This document shows, piece by piece, positions 35,101-42,699 of a DNA stretch of 64,000 nucleotides. This DNA comes from Falsirhodobacter sp051195255 (GTDB lineage: Bacteria > Pseudomonadota > Alphaproteobacteria > Rhodobacterales > Rhodobacteraceae). How positions within the stretch are numbered: the stretch's first letter is position 1; every line of letters starts with the position of its first letter. Below the pieces are notes generated by a model. The model saw only the letters and a program-made list of their open reading frames with translations, made no database searches and was not told the origin of the DNA. Both the position numbers and the translations under genes were made by a program. Where the stretch lies: assembly GCF_051195255.1 (NCBI RefSeq), contig NZ_JBNJLK010000001.1, positions 614,745 through 678,744 of the forward strand, written 5' to 3'.

Positions 35101-35338
35101 ATTCGAAGTACTGGATGCCGTCGACGCTGTTCAGCTCCTCCTCGATCGGCTGGGCGACGGCTTCATACATTTCCTCGGGGGAGGAACCGGTATAGGTCGC
35201 CGAGATGGAGATCTGCGGCGGCGCAACGGCCGGATATTGCGAGATGGGCAGAGACTGAAGGCTCAGGAACCCCGCGATGACGATGAAGATGGATATGACC
35301 CACGCCAGCACGGGTCGGAGGATGAAGAATTGTGACAT
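32195..35338 (-). CDS. acrB: RND efflux transporter permease (AcrB/HAE1 family)
   Basis: This inner-membrane pump exchanges protons for drugs or other amphiphilic compounds and works with AcrA and an outer-membrane channel. The 1047-residue product starts MSQFFILRPVLAWVISIFIV, has the large periplasmic loops, the proton-relay GILVDDAIVVIENVER with the two aspartates near residue 406, and FAKELRAEGKGL near 940 with the partner lysine nearby. Length matches AcrB. acrA is nine bases upstream; no TolC gene is in the window. Confidence 0.94.
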   Translation of the reverse strand: MSQFFILRPVLAWVISIFIVIAGFLSLQSLPISQYPAVAPPQISISATYTGSSPEEMYEAVAQPIEEELNSVDGIQYFESTSDSSGAISITATFAPGTDTAQAQVDVQNAVARVEPVLPQTVTDQGVTVEEASQGFLMVVALTSSDGSMNAVSLGDYLSRNVVNEIQRTAGVGRAQVFSSEEAMRIWIDPDKLTGFNLSTADVISAIEAQNAQVAAGQVGADPNPIGQQLTATVLVKGQLSSAEEFGKIVLRANPDGSTVRLADVARVEVGADSYAFNSRLNAQPAAALGVQLSSDGNALETSEAIRAKLEELKQYFPQGVEYSIPYDTTPFVEASIEKVLHTLVEAVVLVFLVMFLFLQNIRYTLIPTIVVPIALAGALSVMFVLGLSINVLTMFAMVLAIGILVDDAIVVIENVERIMAQEGLGPKAATQKAMGQIQGAIIGITLVLTAVFIPMAFFPGSTGIIYRQFSLTMVASILFSAFLALSLTPALCATFLKPITSHHEKKGFFGWFNRKFDAGTERYSRGVRMLARRSVMMMLLYLVIAGVTGWGFLRLPTSFLPNEDQGYVISDIQTPPTSSSQRTDAVLKQVEGYYLSNEAVTNTVAIRGFSFSGQGPNAGLMFTTFKDWSERSQSADEIAAGANQALFFGVQDAQAFSLSPPPIPGFGTTGGFAFRLEDRGGVGQAALQQAAQQLMAKAQEGGQVVGLRVEGMPSAAQVSVTVDRDKAQTFGVTFADINRTISSNLGSSYVNDFPNGGRQQRVIVQAREESRMQTQDILDLTVRNTNGGMVPFSSFATVEWEVGPSQVVGYNGYPAVRIAGQAAPGVSSGDAIALMENLAGELGQGYAYEWTGQTAEEIASGNTMVLLFGMSILFVFLLLAGLYESWSIPLAVMLVTPLGIIGCIAAVMLRDMPNDIYFKVGLIAIIGLSAKNAILIVEFAKELRAEGKGLIDSAVEAAKLRFRPILMTSMAFTLGVVPLAIASGASAASQNAIGTGVIGGMISATVLAVFFVPVFFVFVLGAVVKLRGKDHDPSRPHHDDDHSAKA

Positions 35339-35347
35339 CGGGCCGCC

Positions 35348-36523
35348 TCAGTTGGCCGGTTGCTCACCCTGGGCGGTATCGCCCTGGGCGTTGGGATCGG
35401 CATTCGGCTGCCAAGGTTCCCCTTTGACCGCCATTCCGGGCTTCAGCTTCTGGGCCCCCGACACCACGACACGGTCGCCCGCATTCAGGCCGTCTGTCAC
35501 AACCCAGCGGCCGTTGATGACCGAACCCAGCGTGACCGGGCGGGGCTGCACGGTGTTGTCCTCGCCGATGACGAAGACGCTGGTGGACGAATCCTGCGCC
35601 CGCTGGACGGCCATCTGCGGCACGGCCAGGGCGTCGTTGCGGACGGCCTGTTCGATCTGCACGCGCACATAAAGACCGGGCAGCAGGTAGCCTTCGGGGT
35701 TAGGGACTTCGGCGCGCAGGGTCACCTGACCGGTGGTTTCGTCCACCGTGGCTTCCGAGAACAGCAGCTTGCCGGGATGCTCGTACTTGGTGCCGTCGTC
35801 ATAGTAGATGGACACTTGCGCCTCTCCGGGGGCCGCGGCGACCAGTTGGCCTTCGGCCATCTGGCGGCGAAGTTGCAGCATCTGGGCGGTGGATTGCGTG
35901 AAGTCGGCGTAAAGCGGGTCCAGTTGCTGGATCGTCGCCATCACGTCGGTCTGGGCCGCGACCAGCGCACCTTCGGTGATCGTCGCGCGGCCAATGACAC
36001 CGGTGATGGGTGCCCGAACTTCGGTATAGTCGAGGTTCAGCTGGGCTTCCTGAAGCTGGGCCTGCGCGATGGTGACATCGGCATCGGCCTGGGCCAGCGT
36101 GCTGACGGCCGTGTCATAGGACGATCCGGAGGACACGTTGCGTTCGCGCAACTCTTCCTGACGCTTGGCTTCCGCTTGCGCGTTCGTCTGGGCCGCCCGC
36201 GCGCGGGCCAGTGTGCCTTCGGCGCTGGCCACCTGAACCTGGTATTGCGCGGGATCAAGGCGGTACAGGACATCGCCCGCCTGAACGCGGCTTCCTTGTT
36301 CAAACACGCGCTCGATCACGATGCCGCCGACGCGGGGGCGGACCTCCGCCACGCGGGTGGCGGAGATGCGGCCCGGCAGATCGTTGATGATGGGAAGGAC
36401 CTCGGGCTGGACCTGCACGAACGAGACGGGCAGAGGCGGCATCTCACCGCCCCCCGGGGCCTGGGCCAGTGCGGCCTGAACGGGGATCAGTGCGGCCAGA
36501 ACGGCAATGCAAAGACGTTTCAT
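35348..36523 (-). CDS. acrA: RND efflux periplasmic adaptor (AcrA family)
   Basis: The adaptor links the pump to the outer-membrane channel. The 391-residue product has a signal peptide (MKRLCIAVLAALIPVQAALA, cleavage near residue 21) with no lipobox, so unlike E. coli AcrA it is probably not lipid-anchored. It has the lipoyl half-motif VRPRVGGIVIERVFEQGSRV near 62-81, a long helical hairpin (about 95-165) and the second half LDYTEVRAPITGVIGRATI. It lies between tetR and acrB in one leftward operon. Confidence 0.93.
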   Translation of the reverse strand: MKRLCIAVLAALIPVQAALAQAPGGGEMPPLPVSFVQVQPEVLPIINDLPGRISATRVAEVRPRVGGIVIERVFEQGSRVQAGDVLYRLDPAQYQVQVASAEGTLARARAAQTNAQAEAKRQEELRERNVSSGSSYDTAVSTLAQADADVTIAQAQLQEAQLNLDYTEVRAPITGVIGRATITEGALVAAQTDVMATIQQLDPLYADFTQSTAQMLQLRRQMAEGQLVAAAPGEAQVSIYYDDGTKYEHPGKLLFSEATVDETTGQVTLRAEVPNPEGYLLPGLYVRVQIEQAVRNDALAVPQMAVQRAQDSSTSVFVIGEDNTVQPRPVTLGSVINGRWVVTDGLNAGDRVVVSGAQKLKPGMAVKGEPWQPNADPNAQGDTAQGEQPAN

Positions 36524-36553
36524 GGGGAACCTGTAGAAAAGAGGGGGAGGAGG

Positions 36554-37114
36554 TCAGGTCGAGGGTGAGGGGGCAGACACGAGAGAGGCAATGTCTGCCA
36601 GAAGTTGCCGGCGTTCTTCCGGTGGAAAACGATAAAAACCAAGGTACTCCAAGGACATGAGGCCATGAAGCGCGGCCCAGGCCAGACGGGCCCGGCTGGG
36701 ATCGGCGGCTTCCTTCGTGACACGTTCAAGATCGCCCTTGAACGAGGCGCCCATCAGTTCGCGGCACGTGTTGTCGTCCGAGAAGCTTGTGGTAATCGCC
36801 ATGGCACAGGAAATATCCTCATCCGAGGGGGATTGCGTGCAATGAGTCAGCATGCCTTGCAGGAAGGCGTCCGGCTGGCCGGTATACGCCTCCGTCACAC
36901 GCTCCAGCTCGTCGTATTTCCGTTCCAGCCGCTTTTGCACGAAGGCCGCCAGCAGCGCGTTCTTGGAGTTGAAGTCGTACACAACGCTGGACTTGCTGAT
37001 GCCGGCGGCGCGCGCCACCGCCTCGATCGAAAGGCCGGCCACGCCATGCTCGCGCACCACGGCCTCGATCGCATCCATGGTCACATCGCGGTCAATCGTG
37101 CGCTTGCGTCCCAA
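36554..37114 (-). CDS. TetR family transcriptional regulator
   Basis: The product (186 residues from the TTG at 37114) has an N-terminal helix-turn-helix: VAGLSIEAVARAAGISKSSV followed by VYDFNSKNALLAAFVQKRL. The rest is a helical ligand domain. It most likely represses the downstream acrA-acrB genes, as it lies 30 bases before acrA on the same strand. The start is uncertain: TTG at 37114 gives a typical GRKRTIDRD opening, while the frame is open to a TTG at 37180. Possible operator: an inverted repeat at 37206-37230. Confidence 0.85.
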   Translation of the reverse strand: MGRKRTIDRDVTMDAIEAVVREHGVAGLSIEAVARAAGISKSSVVYDFNSKNALLAAFVQKRLERKYDELERVTEAYTGQPDAFLQGMLTHCTQSPSDEDISCAMAITTSFSDDNTCRELMGASFKGDLERVTKEAADPSRARLAWAALHGLMSLEYLGFYRFPPEERRQLLADIASLVSAPSPST

Positions 37115-37205
37115 ATCCGTGTCCCGTTCTGGAAATAGCCATACGAGCGTTCGGATATGGGGCGCGAAGCTGCGGGTCAACCCGCTTTGCGTGTCCGGAC
37201 CGAGG

Positions 37206-37230
37206 AATCCTGCGTTTGTAGTGCAGGTTT
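37206..37230. promoter_or_regulatory. Possible TetR-type operator
   Basis: AATCCTGC and GCAGGTTT form an inverted repeat with a nine-base centre and one mismatch. It lies in the gap between the aroQ stop and the tetR start. A T-run on the plus strand also makes it terminator-like, though no plus-strand gene precedes it. Confidence 0.3.
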
Positions 37231-37236
37231 TTACGG

Positions 37237-37671
37237 TCAGGCGGCCAGAAGACGGTGAAGCCGCTGAAGCGCCAGCTCATACCCTTGGGTGCCGAACCCG
37301 GCGATGACCCCGTCCGCGCGTGTGCTGATGTAGGAATGGTGCCGGAAGGCCTCTCGGGCGTGCACGTTGGAGATGTGAAGTTCGATTACCAGCCCGTCGA
37401 ACGCCTTCAGCGCGTCCAGAAGCGCCACCGAGGTGTGGGTGTAGGCGCCGGCATTGATGATGATGCCCTGCGCCGCCATCCGCGCTTCGTGGATCCAGTC
37501 GATCAGCTGCCCTTCGTGGTTGGACTGCAGGAAACGGATCTCCAGCCCCAAGTCGCGCGCCTCCGTTTCGCAGCGCGCTTCCACATCGGCCAAGGTTTCG
37601 TAGCCGTAGATCTCGGGCTGGCGCTGGCCCAGAAGGTTCAGGTTCGGGCCATTGAGGATGTAGATGGTCAT
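37237..37671 (-). CDS. aroQ: Type II 3-dehydroquinate dehydratase
   Basis: AroQ dehydrates 3-dehydroquinate in the shikimate pathway. The 144-residue product opens ILNGPNLNLLGQRQPEIYG with the flexible catalytic loop and Tyr near residue 23, and has QSNHEGQLIDWIHEA, INAGAYTHTSVAL near 73 and ELHISNVHAREAFRHHS near 98. Length is standard. Its ATG at 37671 overlaps the stop of otsA by four bases, so it is the last gene of an otsB-otsA-aroQ run. Confidence 0.95.
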   Translation of the reverse strand: MTIYILNGPNLNLLGQRQPEIYGYETLADVEARCETEARDLGLEIRFLQSNHEGQLIDWIHEARMAAQGIIINAGAYTHTSVALLDALKAFDGLVIELHISNVHAREAFRHHSYISTRADGVIAGFGTQGYELALQRLHRLLAA

Positions 37672-39089
37672 GCGAAGTCCTTTCTGGGTTCCGTTTCGGC
37701 CAGCGCCTCCAGATAGGATTTGCACCACGACTGGATGTCGTGTTCCACCAGATAATCCATCATGTCGCGCCAGCGGCTCCGGCGTTCCTCCAGCGTCATC
37801 GACAGGGCCCATTCGATGGCTCGCGCCGTCTGCTCGCTGTCATAAGGGTTGCACAGGACGGCACCCTTGAGTTCCCGGGCGGCGCCCGCGAAACGCGACA
37901 GGACCAGCACGCCCGGATCATCGGGGTTCTGCGCGGCCACGTATTCCTTGGCCACCAGATTCATCCCGTCGCGCAAGGGCGTGACCAGTCCCACCCGCGC
38001 CTCTCGATATAGGCCTGCCAGCGATTCCCGATCCACCGACTGGTTGATATAGCGGATGGGCGTCCAGTCGATCCGGCCCATGACGCCATTCACATGGCCC
38101 GCCAGCGATTCGACTTCGGCCCGCATGTCGCGGTATTCCGGCACGTCGGACCTCGACGACGGCGCGATCTGCAACAGGGTGACGTTGCCCGCGCGGTCGG
38201 GGTTCATCTCCAGGAACTGCTCGAACGCGAGGATGCGCTGCGGAATGCCCTTGGAGTAATCCAGCCGGTCCACCCCGATGATCAGGTCGCGCCCGTTCAT
38301 CGACCGGCGCAGTTCCTGCACCGCCTCGGCCGAGATGGCTTCCGCGGCAAGATCCGCAAAGGCCTGCGTCTCGATCCCGATGCCGAAGGTGCGGGCGTGG
38401 AAGGTGCGGCCATAGGCGGTCAGCACCGCCTGCGACGGATCGTCCGCCACGCTGCCTTCGGCCCGCCCGCCCACGCCTTCGCGGATCAGGCACGAGATGT
38501 AGTTGTCCAGATCGTGGTCGGTCTGGAATCCGACAAGGTCGTAGGCTGACAGCCCCTTCATGATCTGGTCATGGATGGGGGCCGCGAACAGGATGTCCGC
38601 CGGGGGCCAGGGAATGTGCAGGAAGAAGCCGATGCGGTTGGTCACGCCGCGGCGGCGCAACTCCTCGGCCAGCGGGATCAGGTGATAGTCGTGCACCCAG
38701 ATGATGTCGTCGGGTTCGATCAGCGGCATCAGCCGGTCCGCGAACATGCGGTTCACCCGGAAATAGCCGTCCTTGTCGCGGCGCGAATATTCCGCAAGGT
38801 CGATCCGGCAATGAAACAGCGGCCACAGAACCCGGTTCGCGAAGCCGCTGTAATATTCGTCCATGTCCTTTTCGGACAGGTCGGTCAGAGCGAAGTCGAT
38901 GGCGCCATGCTGACGGTGGGTGACGGGACCGGGTTCGCCTTCGCCAACCGATTCACCGGACCAGCCGAACCAGATGCCACCACTTTCCTGAAGGGCCGCG
39001 TTCACGGCGACTGCAAGGCCGCCCGCCGGCATAACGCCGTCCTTGTCCGGCAGCGGCACACGGTTTGACACGACGATCATGCGTCCCAT
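37668..39089 (-). CDS. otsA: Trehalose-6-phosphate synthase
   Basis: OtsA joins UDP-glucose and glucose-6-phosphate to trehalose-6-phosphate, for osmotic and stress protection. The 473-residue GT20 enzyme has MIVVSNRVPLP at the start, IWFGWSGES, IWVHDYHLIPLAEELRRRG near 128, GVDRLDYSKGIPQRI near 263 with the UDP-binding Arg and Lys, and LRDGMNLVAKEYVAAQ near 363. No phosphatase domain is fused. otsB overlaps its start by 13 bases. Confidence 0.96.
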   Translation of the reverse strand: MGRMIVVSNRVPLPDKDGVMPAGGLAVAVNAALQESGGIWFGWSGESVGEGEPGPVTHRQHGAIDFALTDLSEKDMDEYYSGFANRVLWPLFHCRIDLAEYSRRDKDGYFRVNRMFADRLMPLIEPDDIIWVHDYHLIPLAEELRRRGVTNRIGFFLHIPWPPADILFAAPIHDQIMKGLSAYDLVGFQTDHDLDNYISCLIREGVGGRAEGSVADDPSQAVLTAYGRTFHARTFGIGIETQAFADLAAEAISAEAVQELRRSMNGRDLIIGVDRLDYSKGIPQRILAFEQFLEMNPDRAGNVTLLQIAPSSRSDVPEYRDMRAEVESLAGHVNGVMGRIDWTPIRYINQSVDRESLAGLYREARVGLVTPLRDGMNLVAKEYVAAQNPDDPGVLVLSRFAGAARELKGAVLCNPYDSEQTARAIEWALSMTLEERRSRWRDMMDYLVEHDIQSWCKSYLEALAETEPRKDFA

Positions 39090-39826
39090 TGGGCAATCCT
39101 TTCAAGGCTGGCGCGCAGCGCCGAGGGCGAGGGCAGATGCGCCCGCGCGGCAGTGGGTTCGGACGGGTCCGCGATCCGGATCGACAGCCCGCCCTGCGCG
39201 TTCGCGATCGGGAACATCGTCTCGTCCGTGACGTCGTCGCCGATGGTGACGGGGATGCGGCCGGCAAAGGGCGCCTCGGTCAGAAAGGCGGTGACGGCCC
39301 CGCCCTTGGTGGCGCCGGCGGGCCGTAATTCGACCACGCCCTTGCCGAACTGCAGTTCCCACTGCGGGCCGATCTCGGCCGCAAGGGTCTGCATGATGGC
39401 CTTCACTTCGTCCATCCGCTCGGGCGCCTGACGGTAATGCAGGCCCATGGCAAGGCCCTTGTCCTCCACCACGAGGCCCGGGACGTCGGCATAGCGGGCC
39501 AGCTGCGCCCGCACCCGGTCCAGCCCCGGGGGCACCGTCACCTCCAGCACCTGCCCGTCGGCGCGACGGCGCTGGAAGCCGTGAAGGCCGGCCAGGGGAA
39601 AGATCTCGGGCGCGAAGGTGACGTCCACCCATTCCATCTTCCGCCCCGTCACCAGCGCCAGCGCGCCGCCCATGCGGGCGGACAGGCGGGACAGGGTGGC
39701 CGGCAGGCCTTCGGGCACCGTGATGCCTTCCGGCGTCGGCGCCAGATCGATCAGGCAGCCGTCGATGTCCAGAAACAGCGCATAAGCGCCGGGATCTTCA
39801 AGAAGGGGGGCAAGAGGGTCGGTCAT
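39077..39826 (-). CDS. otsB: Trehalose-6-phosphate phosphatase
   Basis: OtsB removes the phosphate from trehalose-6-phosphate. The 249-residue HAD-type enzyme has ALFLDIDGCLIDLAPTPEG near residues 16-34 with the nucleophile aspartate (DxD), ALVTGRKMEW near 57, and VTIGDDVTDETMF near 196 with metal-binding aspartates. The ATG at 39826 is chosen because the much longer open frame upstream lies antisense to treZ. It starts the otsB-otsA-aroQ run. Confidence 0.93.
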   Translation of the reverse strand: MTDPLAPLLEDPGAYALFLDIDGCLIDLAPTPEGITVPEGLPATLSRLSARMGGALALVTGRKMEWVDVTFAPEIFPLAGLHGFQRRRADGQVLEVTVPPGLDRVRAQLARYADVPGLVVEDKGLAMGLHYRQAPERMDEVKAIMQTLAAEIGPQWELQFGKGVVELRPAGATKGGAVTAFLTEAPFAGRIPVTIGDDVTDETMFPIANAQGGLSIRIADPSEPTAARAHLPSPSALRASLERIAQWDA

Positions 39827-39943
39827 CGTGTCTCGGGCTTGTTGCGGGTGAACGGGTATGTGGCCCGCCGGCGGGGGAAATCCACCGTGGAACAAGCTGG
39901 CCCCTTCAGGCGCTGTGGCCCCGACATGTTCAAGGAGGTCCCG

Positions 39944-40741
39944 ATGGATCGTGATGCCCCCGCCGACTTCACCCCCCACTTTGCCAGCTCGGGCCGGTTG
40001 AAGGACAAGGTCTGCTTCGTGTCTGGGTCCTCCTCCGGCATCGGTCGGGCCGTCGCGCGCCTTTACGCGGCCGAAGGCGCGAAGGTCGTGGTGACCTGGC
40101 ACAAGGACCAGGAAGAAGGCAAGGACGCCGCCGCCCAGATGCGCGCTGAAGGGGCGGAGGTGCTGCTGCTGCAGCTGGACGCGACCGACCGGGACGCCTG
40201 CTTTGACGCGATCCGGCAGACCGTCGACCATTTCGGGCGGCTGGACGTGCTGGTGGCCAATGCCGGCGTCCAGAAGTCCCAGCCGGATTTCACGAAGGTG
40301 GACCCGGAATGGATCGAGACGATCTTCAGGACCAACGTCTTCGGCTACATGTGGCTGGCGCAGGCGGCGCTGGAGAAGATGACGGAAGGCGCGGCGCTGA
40401 TCTTCACCACCTCGGTCAACGCCTATCGCGGGCACAAGTATCTGATCGACTATGCAGCCACCAAAGGGGCGGAGCTTGGCTTCCTGCGCGCGCTGGCCGC
40501 CAGCCTGGCCGACAAGGGCATCCGCGTGAACGGGGTGGCCCCCGGTCCGATCTGGACCCCGCTGATCGGGGAAACCATGCCGGAGGAGGACGTGAAGAAC
40601 TTCGGCAGCGACGTTCCCATGAAGCGTCCGGGCCAGCCGAACGAGGTGGCGCCCTGCTACCTGTTTCTGGCCTGCCGCGATTCCAGCTACATGACAGGGC
40701 AGGTCCTGCACCCGAATGGCGGCATTCCCATCAACGGTTGA
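39944..40741 (+). CDS. Short-chain dehydrogenase/reductase, YghA-like
   Basis: The 265-residue product is a classical SDR with an N-terminal extension of about 20 residues (DFTPHFASSGRLKDK) seen in the YghA/YhdF branch. It has VSGSSSGIGRA near residues 31-41, LVANAGVQ near 107, TTSVNAYRG with the catalytic serine, and YAATKGAEL with Tyr and Lys. The substrate is unknown; relatives are often linked to general stress. The start follows a perfect GGAGG. It lies between otsB and treZ, which suggests a shared stress setting, but no direct link can be shown. Confidence 0.85.
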   Translation: MDRDAPADFTPHFASSGRLKDKVCFVSGSSSGIGRAVARLYAAEGAKVVVTWHKDQEEGKDAAAQMRAEGAEVLLLQLDATDRDACFDAIRQTVDHFGRLDVLVANAGVQKSQPDFTKVDPEWIETIFRTNVFGYMWLAQAALEKMTEGAALIFTTSVNAYRGHKYLIDYAATKGAELGFLRALAASLADKGIRVNGVAPGPIWTPLIGETMPEEDVKNFGSDVPMKRPGQPNEVAPCYLFLACRDSSYMTGQVLHPNGGIPING

Positions 40742-40801
40742 CACGAACGGGAACCATCTGGCCTGACCGCACTTGATCTTCGGGTTCAAGCGGAGACAGG
40801 C

Positions 40802-42490
40802 ATGCGGCAATATGAATGGGGTGCGGAACAGGTGGCGCCGGGACGGTGGAGCTTCGCGCTCTGGTCCCCAGACGCGGCGGAGGTGGCCGTGGAACTGGGC
40901 GGTACCGCGCATCCGATGACCACCGAGGCCGACGGCTGGCACCGGGTGGAACTGGATGCGAAGGCGGGCGACACCTACCGGCTGAAGGTCGGGGAACATT
41001 CCATCCCCGATCCCGCCTCTCGTGCGCAGGCGGGCGACGTGCACGCCGATTCCGTGCTGGTCGATCCGTCCCACGAATTTTCCCCCTGGGACGGTCGCCC
41101 GTGGGAAGAGGCCGTCATCTTCGAGATGCATGTGGGCCTGTTCACGCCCGAAGGCACCTTCGCCTCCGCCGCCGCGAAACTGCCGGATCTGGCGGCGCTG
41201 GGCATCACCGTGATCGAGGTGATGCCTGTGGGGCAGTTCCCCGGATCGCGCGGCTGGGGCTATGACGGCGTTCTGCCTTGGGCGCCGCATCCGGCCTATG
41301 GCTCCCCCGCCGACTTCCGTGATTTTGTGGACGCCGCGCACAAGGCCGGGATCAGCGTCATCCTTGATGTCGTCTACAACCACTTCGGGCCGGATGGGGC
41401 CTGGATCGGGCAGGTGGCCCCGTCCTTCTTCGATCCGGAGATCAAGACCCCCTGGGGCGCCGCCATCGCCTTCGACGAACCGGCCGTACGTCGCTTCTTC
41501 ATCGGCAACGCGCTGCACTGGTTGCGCGAATACCATCTGGACGGCTTCCGCTTCGACGCCGTGGACCAGATCCGCGACAAGATCGAGCCGGAGTTCCTGG
41601 AGGAGCTGGCCCGCTCCATCCGCAAGGGCGGGTTCGACCGGCCGATCCACCTCACGACCGAGGACAACCGCAATATCACCCGCCTGCATGACCCGGAAGC
41701 GGGCCTGTATGACGGCGAATGGAACGACGACTATCACCACTGCATCCACGTCCTGCTGACGGGCGAAACCTACGACTATTACGCCAGCTTCGGTGCCGCC
41801 CCGTTCGAGGATCTGTGCCTGTCGCTGGAATGCGGTTACGTGGAACAGGGCCAGCCCCGCCCGCCACAGAAGACCGGACGGGGCGAACGATCCTGCCATC
41901 TGCCGTGGCACGCCTTTGTCAACTTCAACCAGAACCATGACCAGACGGGCAACCGCGCCAAGGGCGAACGCCTTCTGGCGCTGGCCGATCCGGATGCGGC
42001 CAAGGTGGTGCACGCGCTGCTGCTGCTGGGCCCGTTCATCCCGCTGATCTTCATGGGGGAGGAGTCGGGCGAGACGGTGCCGTTCCAGTTCTTCGCCGAT
42101 TTCACTGGCGATCTGGCCGAGGCCACCCGCAAGGGCCGGCTGGAGGAGTTTCCCGGCGTGAAGGAATTCCCCGATCCCATGTCGATCGACACCTACGAGG
42201 CCTGCCGCCCCTACAAGGGCGATGCCGCCGTGGCCGAGGAATGGCGCAGCCTGACGCGCGAATTGCTGGCCTTCCGTCAGGACCGGATCGTGCCCCTGAT
42301 GAAGTCTGGTCGCGCCGGCGATCCGGTGATCGAACGTGTGGGGCCGAAATCCCTGGTGGCGGAATGGCCCTACGCCGCCGGAACGCTGCGCATCGCCCTG
42401 GATCTTGGCAATGGCGGTCCGTTCCCGGACGGAGGGGACTGGAGGATCAACTGCGGGGCCTACCGTCTGGCCTGCTTCATCGAGGCCTGA
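40802..42490 (+). CDS. treZ: Malto-oligosyltrehalose trehalohydrolase TreZ
   Basis: TreZ releases trehalose from maltooligosyl-trehalose made by TreY. The 562-residue GH13 enzyme has an N-terminal beta-sandwich (about 1-95), EAVIFEMHVGLFTPEGTF near 102, VILDVVYNHFGPDG near 183, GFRFDAVDQI with the nucleophile near 250, HLTTEDNRN with the acid near 283 and NFNQNHDQTGNRA near 376. Length is typical. treY is not in the window, so either it lies elsewhere or the enzyme works on another substrate; a glycogen-debranching relative is less likely given the match. Confidence 0.88.
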   Translation: MRQYEWGAEQVAPGRWSFALWSPDAAEVAVELGGTAHPMTTEADGWHRVELDAKAGDTYRLKVGEHSIPDPASRAQAGDVHADSVLVDPSHEFSPWDGRPWEEAVIFEMHVGLFTPEGTFASAAAKLPDLAALGITVIEVMPVGQFPGSRGWGYDGVLPWAPHPAYGSPADFRDFVDAAHKAGISVILDVVYNHFGPDGAWIGQVAPSFFDPEIKTPWGAAIAFDEPAVRRFFIGNALHWLREYHLDGFRFDAVDQIRDKIEPEFLEELARSIRKGGFDRPIHLTTEDNRNITRLHDPEAGLYDGEWNDDYHHCIHVLLTGETYDYYASFGAAPFEDLCLSLECGYVEQGQPRPPQKTGRGERSCHLPWHAFVNFNQNHDQTGNRAKGERLLALADPDAAKVVHALLLLGPFIPLIFMGEESGETVPFQFFADFTGDLAEATRKGRLEEFPGVKEFPDPMSIDTYEACRPYKGDAAVAEEWRSLTRELLAFRQDRIVPLMKSGRAGDPVIERVGPKSLVAEWPYAAGTLRIALDLGNGGPFPDGGDWRINCGAYRLACFIEA

Positions 42491-42617
42491 GGCGGATCAC
42501 GCACCCGTGATCATTATCTTTGGAACGAATTTGAAGGCCTGATGTTGTCCATGTGAAGCCCGCGGCAGATTGCGTCCCCATCGCATGTCATGTTCCCGCC
42601 GCAGGCTTGTCCCCAAA

Positions 42618-42664
42618 CCGCCCGCAGGATCTTTCCCTCTCCTGCGGGCGGTCGCTTGTTTGTT
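42618..42664 (+). terminator. Rho-independent terminator between treZ and amn
   Basis: A perfect 12-bp stem, CCGCCCGCAGGA with TCCTGCGGGCGG, closes a ten-base loop and is followed by a T-rich stretch (TTGTTTGTTG). It lies 128 bases after treZ. Confidence 0.85.
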
Positions 42665-42699
42665 GCACGTCATGCCTTATCCTACCGGAAAAAGGACGC

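Noticed and set aside
32210..35335. A 1041-codon open frame on the plus strand opposite acrB
   Set aside because: It mirrors acrB almost exactly, is very rich in His, Arg and Asp, and has no recognisable domain.
39827..42013. Upstream extension of the otsB frame across treZ
   Set aside because: It overlaps the SDR and treZ genes on the other strand; OtsB begins at the ATG at 39826.
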